NCBI GenBank assembly: GCA_907163375.1
Contig: CAJQUW010008995.1
Span: forward strand, 248,001-312,000
DNA: 64,000 nucleotides
Direction of reading: 5' to 3'
Source: Prostheceraeus crozeri
Lineage: Eukaryota; Platyhelminthes; Polycladida; Euryleptidae
Position numbers and translations under genes: made by a program. Shown here one piece after another: positions 57,701 to 64,000 of this stretch. The notes beneath the pieces are model-generated. The model worked only from the letters and a program-made list of their open reading frames with translations, was not told the origin of the DNA and did no database searches. Numbering within the stretch: the first letter of the stretch is position 1; every line of letters starts with the position of its first letter.

Positions 57701-58100
57701 TGAATGGAATCAATCGAAATTGTCTACACTGACATTACAGCATTAAGAGACTATGGTATACAATTACATGCTATGGCAGATGTGATGAAAAGGTAGCACA
57801 TAAAAAGTGCTATGTGCTCATGAACGTTTAACTTCTCTGTCTTTGACTTATCTTTAACTTTACCAATGATATTTTGATATTATTCTTTTTACATGTTACT
57901 GAATTTGATTTGAAATCGTACTGTGTAATACTGTAAAATTGATTGACAAGGGCGGTCCGCCGAAATATATTTCGCAATAAGAAAAATGTCGTGCGTCGAA
58001 AGATTAATTATTTAATAATATCATTTACAAAATGCTTTGGACGATCTTTCACAAATATCAGTCAAAAATGTGAAGAGTTAATAGGATATTAATCTGATAG

Positions 58101-58178
58101 TGGTCAACGTGGCACAGTGGTTAAGTGCTCGGCCAAGCGATCTTTCAGTTCAGAGGTCGAACCCTGAAGGCGTCATGG
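58101..58178 (+). ncRNA. tRNA-derived SINE head
   Basis: An A box (tggcacagtggttaagtgct) and a B box (gaggtcgaaccc at 58154) are spaced like those of a class II or long-loop tRNA. The head resembles tRNA-Ser/Leu-type leaders. The acceptor stem does not close, so it is a SINE rather than a working tRNA. It ends just before a family A repeat. Confidence 0.6.
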
Positions 58179-58212
58179 GAAGTCTGCAGGAACGGCATTC
58201 GGACTAAAAGAA

Positions 58213-59012
58213 CTCATCGAGTATTAGGTAGAGTAGCAACTCAGCATTGATCAAATACCCAATGTGTATACAGTTTCGATTTCATTAGATGAATATGAGT
58301 CGAGACTATGGTGCCACCTGTGATATGCAAATGTAGAAATGTACACGAATTTGACTGATCATGACAGCAATACAGAATAAGGAATAGTATTGCTCAAATC
58401 TTCCATGTCATGACAACTCGAAGAGGGAATATAGTTTGCTAAATTAGCAATTCGATGGGTTACCATTGCTAAAAGCTCATCTTTATTATGATAAGATTAT
58501 TTTTCTAAGCGCAATCATATCACAATCGCCACAGAAAGAGCGAAACATTATAATCAAGGAAGCTGATCGTAATTAACTTTGTAAAATGTTAATGGGTCAT
58601 ACCACTATTCAGATTCAATTAAATGACGCTTTGTGAATCATGAAATCATGCCGCTAAAAACTGAATTAAAAACAGATGCACAATGAGATCTCAACTTCTC
58701 CTTGAAGACTTGTAGAGACTTGCATTATACTGTAGTTTATGAAATTCCCTAGATTGTTAGCTTAATTTCCGCTTAATTAAGATGCTTGTTAGCGAATATT
58801 CATTCCTTTTGATATCCAACTTGTTTCAAACTACTTATAAAGGGGCTTCATGTCGGTAGTATATAAATTTGCAAAAATTTAGCATTTTAAAAACTGCTCA
58901 AATAATTTTTTGGACCAGAGGAACGCCGTCTCATTAAAAACTGGATCTTTTCATATAAAATGTTTTACTGTATACAGATGCTTTTTTGAGTCGACACTCT
59001 ACCTATATATGC
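58213..59012 (-). repeat. foldback family A, complete minus copy
   Basis: Runs from ggtagagtagcaactcagca to ttttttgagtcgacactcta, the mirror of the family's other end. This is the most complete copy and shows both termini (GGTAGAGTAGCAACTCA / GGTAGAGTGTCGACTCA). Flanks are tatta and tatatatgc, compatible with a TA target. Confidence 0.75.
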
Positions 59013-60425
59013 TTACTCCATGAAAGGACCATAACGCCCCGGAGAAGTCTGACTATGTCAGCACCGTCCAAGCCCCCAATATGGCAAGTAGTGCAGTTAA
59101 AGCTTGAAGAAATTCGACTTTTCCCTTTGTTTAGGTTAGTGAGACTAGAATGGACAATAGCGGTTTGTTGACGGCAATTTCGACAGATCATTTAGACAGA
59201 GATTTAGGTCAGAGATACACACTGTTATTCGTTAAGTCCCAAATGAGTGCTTGAAGGACTACTGTATCTGAGTTCGAAATTATGACTAAGAAATGAGTCC
59301 AAAAATCTCGCACTCTTAGTGTCTGAAAACATCAGTGCTCATTTTAGAACTCTTTGGGTTCGAAAGCACGGTGCGTAATTCGCATTCATTTTAGTACTCA
59401 TCTAATGAGTTGTATAGGCCCAGCAACTCCAGTCGATAAGTACCATACGGCATTTCTAAACCTGCCTTCCATATGCACATCTATCTGTAAGAACTGCTGT
59501 GGCATTTATACGCATTTGGATCAATTAAATGAAAGCAGCTAACTTGGATCTCATGTCGTCTTTCTTTGAAAATTTGTCTTTTTCAAATCTTCACCTTACC
59601 GTATATTATAATACTGTAATAATAATGACAATTAACATGCCAACGGTATGTCCACGCGAAGAACGTGCGAATCGGTTGATTCGATTTCATAATGATCATC
59701 ACTGAAGTTAAAATAACATGTGTGTGTATATGCCGTCGGAAAAAAGTTAGTTCAATTAGTACCTTTGATGTAAATTGATGTCTTAGGAAATCGATGAAAT
59801 GTCACATGTTGCGTTGGAGGATCGTGTGTAGCCGTCATTACCAGCTGTGAGCACTCGCTACTTGAGACAGAAGTGACCTGAGTGATAATTTTGCTACAGG
59901 AGCTATGAATAATTGTTTTGACTTGCTGATTGGCGCCGTAGTTGCCCTAACACAGCCGTTGTCCAGTAATTTTAGTACTCTTCCGCTTAGTACTCAGATT
60001 GTTACTTTAATAGGACTTCAATATTTACAGTGTAATGTGAGAGCTACCAACATTTTCTACCTAAATTCACACACGAGCTTCTTAGTAATTTCTGTTTGTA
60101 GATTGCCACACAAAATGAGTAAATATCTATATTTCCTATTTATACTTCCAGTCGTCTTGTTACGGAGCGTCAAATATCGCAAAATCCCATTTGGTTATAT
60201 AGATTCTTATACTTCCGAGTTTGGTGCACTTAATAACACAATGATCAAGCATTCATTTAAATCTCTCAAAATGAAATTTGTCATTTTTGTGATTTTGATT
60301 GCATTTTTATGGCAGAATTCTCACACACACAGAAGGCAGATTGTGATATTCCTCGTAGACAGTAGCTTGTCCAATATGCTGTTAAACATAATGAAAGCGT
60401 CATGACAACCGCTGTTATTGTTGTA
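59013..60425. other. no recognised gene; one arm of a MITE; one 166-codon ORF
   Basis: 59125-59190 matches one arm of the MITE at 36030-36350. An ATG-started 166-codon frame at 59905-60405 is hydrophobic and Leu/Ile/Ser-rich (KYLYFLFILPVVLLRSV), with a possible acceptor (attttgctacag) just before it. Its composition follows the T-rich DNA and it has no known motif, so I do not call it a gene. Confidence 0.4.
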
Positions 60426-60730
60426 GATAAACAAACAGACTCTCCTGATCACAAAGCGAAACAAAATAAACACAATCGAATCATGCATAACAAAAAACAT
60501 TGCATATTCTCTTCGTTCTAATGGCTGTAACTTCATTTACATCTGTGAATCGGGCAGAAGTCTGAGAGAATGTATGAATGAACATCGCTATAATATTGCC
60601 CATAAGAATCATTCCATCGTTGACTTTCATGGTTAACGGTCGGATTGCAGTGCGGCTCTTGCAGACTGTGCATCTGCTCGTAAGCATATCTATGATGGAA
60701 TTAGATCAACGCATTACCTATACACCAAAT
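60426..60730 (+). pseudogene. Penelope-like GIY-YIG endonuclease relic
   Basis: The frame gives CITKNIAYSLRSNGCNFIYI, then CESGRSLRECMNEHRYNI. This fits the Penelope-like GIY-YIG nuclease ('C..C...YiGetgRsLreRmneHr.nI'), with Cys in place of the usual Gly after YI and Cys for Arg. TAA at 60637 interrupts it, and the reading continues as RSDCSAALADCASARKHIYD. No RT part is attached upstream. A dead fragment. Confidence 0.7.
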
Positions 60731-60776
60731 GAGTTACAAAGAATAAGATCTCTTGCATGTACTGGACTGAACTGAT

Positions 60777-61243
60777 CACATTGAAAAAATGGTAAAGAAA
60801 GTACAAATGAGAATGCATTTTATAAGTGAAATGATGCGATGTGGACTTCAAAATGAGGATATTATACGGTATTTCTGTGCTTGTGTCCGAAGCATCCTCG
60901 AATATGGTGCTCCAGTGTAGCACTTCGGAATCACCAAAGCTCAATCAATTGCTATTGAATCTGTTCAAAGACGACTGATAAGAATGATGGAACACATCCC
61001 ATATGATTATCATGATTATGATTATGACCGTCTTCTGCAAAAATATTCACTGGAAACACTTAGTTCACGACGTATGAACATCTGTCGGAATTATTTTAAC
61101 AATTTGCCAAAAGCTTTGAGTGAAAGAATTTCACACCGTCCACAAAAAACGGAAATATTGAGACGTAAAACAAATATCATCTTTTGTAACACCAACAGGT
61201 ATAAAAACTCCTTCTTGCCATCTGCAGTACAGAACTTCTCGTA
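60777..61243 (+). pseudogene. non-LTR RT C-terminal relic
   Basis: Reads MVKKVQMRMHFISEMMRCGL, FCACVRSILEYGAPV, a TAG stop at 60918, then IAIESVQRRLIRMM. The far C-terminus follows: LETLSSRRMNICRNYF and RYKNSFLPSAVQNFS, the typical 'R.kNSFiPwai' ending of LINE polyproteins. It stops at 61243, and an (ATT)n microsatellite at 61333-61352 is likely the element's 3' tail. 5'-truncated dead copy. Confidence 0.85.
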
Positions 61244-61332
61244 ATTGATTTTTAGTGTGTATACATGTATATCTTCTCCTTTTCACTTTTTTGTAAAATG
61301 ATCAGCTTCTGCTGTCTAGTATTGAATAGACA

Positions 61333-61352
61333 TATTATTATTATTATTATTA
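61333..61352 (+). repeat. (ATT)n microsatellite, LINE tail
   Basis: Seven ATT units about 90 bp after the LINE stop codon. A short tandem repeat is a common 3' terminus of such elements. Confidence 0.8.
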
Positions 61353-62013
61353 TACAGACAAAGTAGTTTCTTTTCATTGCACAGAACACAAACATGATGA
61401 ATCTGAAATGAAAATGTCTAAACTAAAAGAACTAAACGGAAACGAGAAACAAGGGAGAATAGAAGGACTCAGGTTCATCACTCAACTGATGACAGGTTGT
61501 AAGAAATATGCAGCATGTTTTACAATAATCTTCCATTATTGAGTCCAAATCTCCTCTCATTATGTCCCAATGAGTGATTTTGTATATGACGTTTCCATTA
61601 CTCACACTATGACTTGATCTTCAATGATATATGAACGGCCAAATTTCAAATTTTCTAATGTTAATATGCACATATTATGCCCTTTTCAACTTAATTCCTG
61701 ACGAAGATTGTGTTCAGTAGCCCATCTTACTATCCTCCAATCTAAACCAGTTGAAGTTTTAAAAATAATGTGGATTTGAAAAGACAGTGTTTCATGAAAA
61801 CTTATATTGAAGTTTCGTCGAACGATCCGTCTCTCGGGCTGTTGATTATTTGAAGAAAAGTACATATGTTTCCGTCATTATTGCTTGTTGTTGTAGCTTC
61901 TAGCCGCTTTGTCTCGTCAGATCAACGCTAATTACATGTTTTATCAGCCATCAACGGCAATTTCAATTGATTCGCGACATTTTTAGGGTAAACCTTAACG
62001 GCTCCTAATCGAA
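61353..62013. other. no recognisable gene
   Basis: Nothing recognised. Confidence 0.5.
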
Positions 62014-62351
62014 TGTCACATGAGCGCCTGTATACCAAGAAGTTTGAAGGAATCGAACAAAATCGCAACAGAGCAAACGTTGAGGCAGATAGGCGAGAGT
62101 ATGCCGGATGACTGTCAAACAATGAGGGCCTAGAAATAGGGCGAAAGCGGATTTCTACTGGCTCTAGAGAACCTTCGAATGTGGGAAGGGCACTAGGGAT
62201 AGTAGTTGGAGGATGCGGACACAAATATTGGGATAGAAAACATGTAACCGAAGGATCATGCAGATTTTTAGAAAAGTTGATTATTCCAACAAAACTTGAT
62301 GAAGCAGTAGAAATGTCATGCTTCATCGACAAAAGTGAAAAACCGAAATAA
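62014..62351 (+). pseudogene. coding-like relic, unrecognised
   Basis: A plus-strand frame interrupted by one TGA (62107) reads MSHERLYTKKFEGIEQNRN, then EADRREYAG, then EGLEIGRKRISTGSREPSNV and GGCGHKYWDRKHVTEGSCRF up to a TAA. The balanced composition over 110 codons suggests an old coding sequence. I recognise no domain. The opposite strand also has a 134-codon frame (61928-62332), which I regard as the shadow. Confidence 0.3.
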
Positions 62352-62636
62352 CTTCATTGCTTCTGCTTGAAGCGAAATCAAGGAGCAGACATGCAAAAAG
62401 TTTGCGAAGATGAAAGTGATATAAAAATAAACGGAAAATATAAGCTCCCTGAAATGCACACGTTAAAACACTACCAATTGATGCAAGTTAAAAAAGTTAT
62501 AACGATGTGCTCAAAAAATGGTGATCTAACTATGTAACAGCAAAAATTAACACAGAAGGAATATGAAATCGAACAAATTTAAATTCAAACATTCTCATAA
62601 ATTTGTTTTTCACACTCCTTTCTACATTTGAGCTGA

Positions 62637-63110
62637 AATTGCCGATGATGTGACAATAATAGAGACTATTGAATCTCTTGAGACTGATTTTGTTGTCCTT
62701 AACAGATATTGTGCTTCACAAAACAAGACTTGCTTTGAATATTTATAAATGTAAAGAGAAGATCGTTCCAATCCACGGTTGACATGTCCTGCACAGTTTC
62801 ATTCAGTCATGTCAGTGTTGATTTTATTCGATTTCTTGGTGTCACGTTCTCAAAAAAGTAGTGCATTGAAGTTGCATGTTAGTGAAATTTGAAGAATGCA
62901 TCCCGTCGTCTTTACATCATCCGTTGTCTGCGCGAAACTTTGGGGAAGCATGAGCTGACTGTGATTTTCCGGGGAATCATTAATTCTCCATTTATGTATG
63001 TTTCACCGGTATTTGGTCATTTTTCAAAAACGTTGACTGAGAATGATAATCATTTTTTCAGAAGATCACACCGTTTGGTTTGTGGACGTGAGTGTGAATG
63101 TGGCAAGTTT
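62637..63110 (+). pseudogene. non-LTR RT palm/thumb relic
   Basis: Starts with IADDVTIIETIES (the YADD active site with Ile for Tyr). It passes through a frameshift (LNIYKCKEKIVPI), then VDFIRFLGVTFS, three stops, and KNASRRLYIIRCLRETLGKH with NSPFMYVSPVFGHF. This is the region from the catalytic box to the thumb of a CR1-like LINE. It runs straight into an unrelated RT piece at about 63130. Confidence 0.75.
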
Positions 63111-63139
63111 GACCTGTTTTCGGAGAATAAGCTTAGTAC

Positions 63140-63518
63140 TTCGATATGGGTTGAAATTTTGTGCCGTTTGATAGCGATAGAAGAGGTGTTAAGACGAATT
63201 ATGGGGAAAATGGTTGTTTGGTTGTTGAAGAATGACATTCAAGACGCTGTAGGGCCTCTTCGAACGTGCTCCGGACTGCAGTCTGGAATAGAATCGGCCA
63301 TTCATGCAATCAAACAACTGTTAGATAATTCAGAAACTGAAGCCATGATGCTTGTTGACGCGACAAGCGCCTTCAATTCACTGAATAGAAACGTCGCATT
63401 ACATAACGTCAAACAGAAATATCCTCCTTTCTTTCATTATTTGAACAACACTTATCAGAAACCTACGAAATGGTACATCGAAAATAATCGTAAAGACAAA
63501 AATTTCATTTTTTTCTGA
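63140..63518 (+). pseudogene. reverse transcriptase N-terminal block, second family
   Basis: Open to 63518. EVLRRIMGKMVVWLLKNDIQ, then VGPLRTCSGLQSGIESAIHA, and the first catalytic Asp box MMLVDATSAFNSLNRNVAL with the following NTYQKPTKWYI. These blocks characterise a distinct metazoan RT family ('LLVDA.NAFNslNR'), different from the LINE piece upstream although the reading frame continues across the junction. The YxDD part is missing; a family B MITE starts 14 bp after the stop. Confidence 0.7.
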
Positions 63519-63531
63519 AGAAGGTTGTAGT

Positions 63532-64000
63532 CAAAGAATTAGATTGTTTAATCGTATCACTTTGCTAGAAGTGCAAACTGATTCAAACAGATGGCACATG
63601 CAGGAACTTAATAAGTGGACAAAAAGAAATTTTTAATACCTTAAAGAGATAGAAAAAATAGTCGCGCGTCGCTTGCGGATTGCTCTGAATTCCTTCAAAA
63701 TGTTCCGATCGTCAAGACTCTATCAGATTCGAAGAATTCAGATCATTGCGGAAAGGTTTCTCGATAATGTTGGGTCCTCCGATCGTTTTAAAAAAAGTTA
63801 GCAGGCGCATGAAAAAACGTTCACAAACTTCTCTGTAGAACTTGACATCGACTGCGTCGCTTTGCTGTGTGATCCGGTTGATAACAGTCACTGAAAATTT
63901 GCACAATTTGGCGTGTTTAATGTTTAACTGGCTGCTCATTGTTCGATTGCTATGGTATTATGTCAGCTGATTGTGCCATTTCATTTGCATTACATGTTCC
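63532..64000 (-). mobile_element. P-like MITE (family B), cut by window end
   Basis: Reverse-orientation family B copy starting caaagaattagattgttta (one change from CACAGAATTAGA) and continuing to atttgcattacatgttcc at the window end. It lacks about 50 bp to its other TIR, which must lie outside. Confidence 0.75.

Larger units (their letters stand above)
55077..58034 (-). mobile_element. tyrosine-recombinase unit between long inverted repeats
   Basis: The right arm 57762-58034 (273 bp) is the reverse complement of two left segments, 55077-55216 and 55684-55811, which are separated by a 467-bp insertion. The arms are about 93% identical by eye (for example ttaatctttcgacgcacga at 55104 and its mirror at 57989-58007). 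Between them lies the only sizeable coding relic, a Crypton-like tyrosine recombinase on the minus strand. A direct target duplication is not obvious. This could be a recombinase element with TIRs, or a recombinase relic trapped between two opposite copies of an unrelated repeat. Confidence 0.65.

Noticed and set aside
58101..58178. Functional tRNA gene
   Set aside because: A and B boxes are present but the acceptor and anticodon stems do not pair; better explained as a SINE head.
59905..60405. 166-codon ATG-started ORF
   Set aside because: Hydrophobic, Leu/Ile/Ser-rich composition follows the T-rich DNA. No motif, no downstream exon, and retroelement relics follow directly.
1..64000. CRISPR array, bacterial operon, or prophage
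   Set aside because: No regularly spaced direct repeats with unique spacers, no ribosome-binding-site-led gene clusters; all signals are eukaryotic.

Overview
The window is AT-rich metazoan nuclear DNA. The evidence is spliced exon fragments bounded by AG/GT sites, a signal-peptide Ig exon and an LDL-receptor class A exon, plus animal-type transposons (Tc1/mariner, piggyBac, hAT, P, Penelope-like, CR1/RTE-like non-LTR elements and Crypton-like tyrosine recombinases). The recurrent TAGGCCTA palindrome and this mix of elements suggest a marine invertebrate, possibly an echinoderm or relative. The species cannot be fixed from sequence alone. No bacterial operons, CRISPR arrays or riboswitches are present.

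Host genes are sparse and all strong candidates are on the plus strand. They are the terminal exon of a small secreted eight-cysteine protein (6612-6986, polyA signal at 7075), a signal-peptide plus Ig-domain exon (10274-10586), and a phase 1-1 Pro/Ser-rich plus LDLa exon (47664-47996). The last two could belong to one receptor-type gene with very large transposon-filled introns; this is inference. A few weaker exon candidates are listed with low confidence.

The rest is a nested mosaic of mobile DNA. 0-10 kb: foldback family A, a TA-flanked MITE, a mariner relic, an uninterrupted Tc1 transposase gene (3780-4829) and a hAT relic with a BED finger. 10-28 kb: family D repeats, a P-like MITE with an 8-bp target duplication, a Crypton-like recombinase pseudogene, tandem 125-bp repeats inside a TIR element, and a 620-bp palindrome. 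28-45 kb: a 1.83-kb repeat unit inside the inverted arms of family A and duplicated at 41.3-45.0 kb; a piggyBac relic; a Penelope-like element with inverted arms; a hAT element with 8-bp target duplication; a 126-bp-arm palindrome with 15-bp target duplication; and a complete-ended P element (42090-43915). 45-64 kb: further MITEs, the LDLa exon, a rearranged Penelope-like pseudogene, a Crypton-like recombinase lying between about 270-bp inverted repeats, a tRNA-derived SINE and several non-LTR reverse transcriptase relics.

The most notable items are: (1) the 1826-bp P element, with 28-bp TIRs, 20-bp subterminal inverted repeats, an 8-bp target duplication and a matching empty site at 30186-30193. 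It keeps THAP and C-terminal segments but shows no catalytic core. (2) A MITE family whose TIRs match that P element at 13 of the first 16 positions. (3) A tyrosine recombinase relic bounded by long TIRs, which Cryptons are not expected to have.
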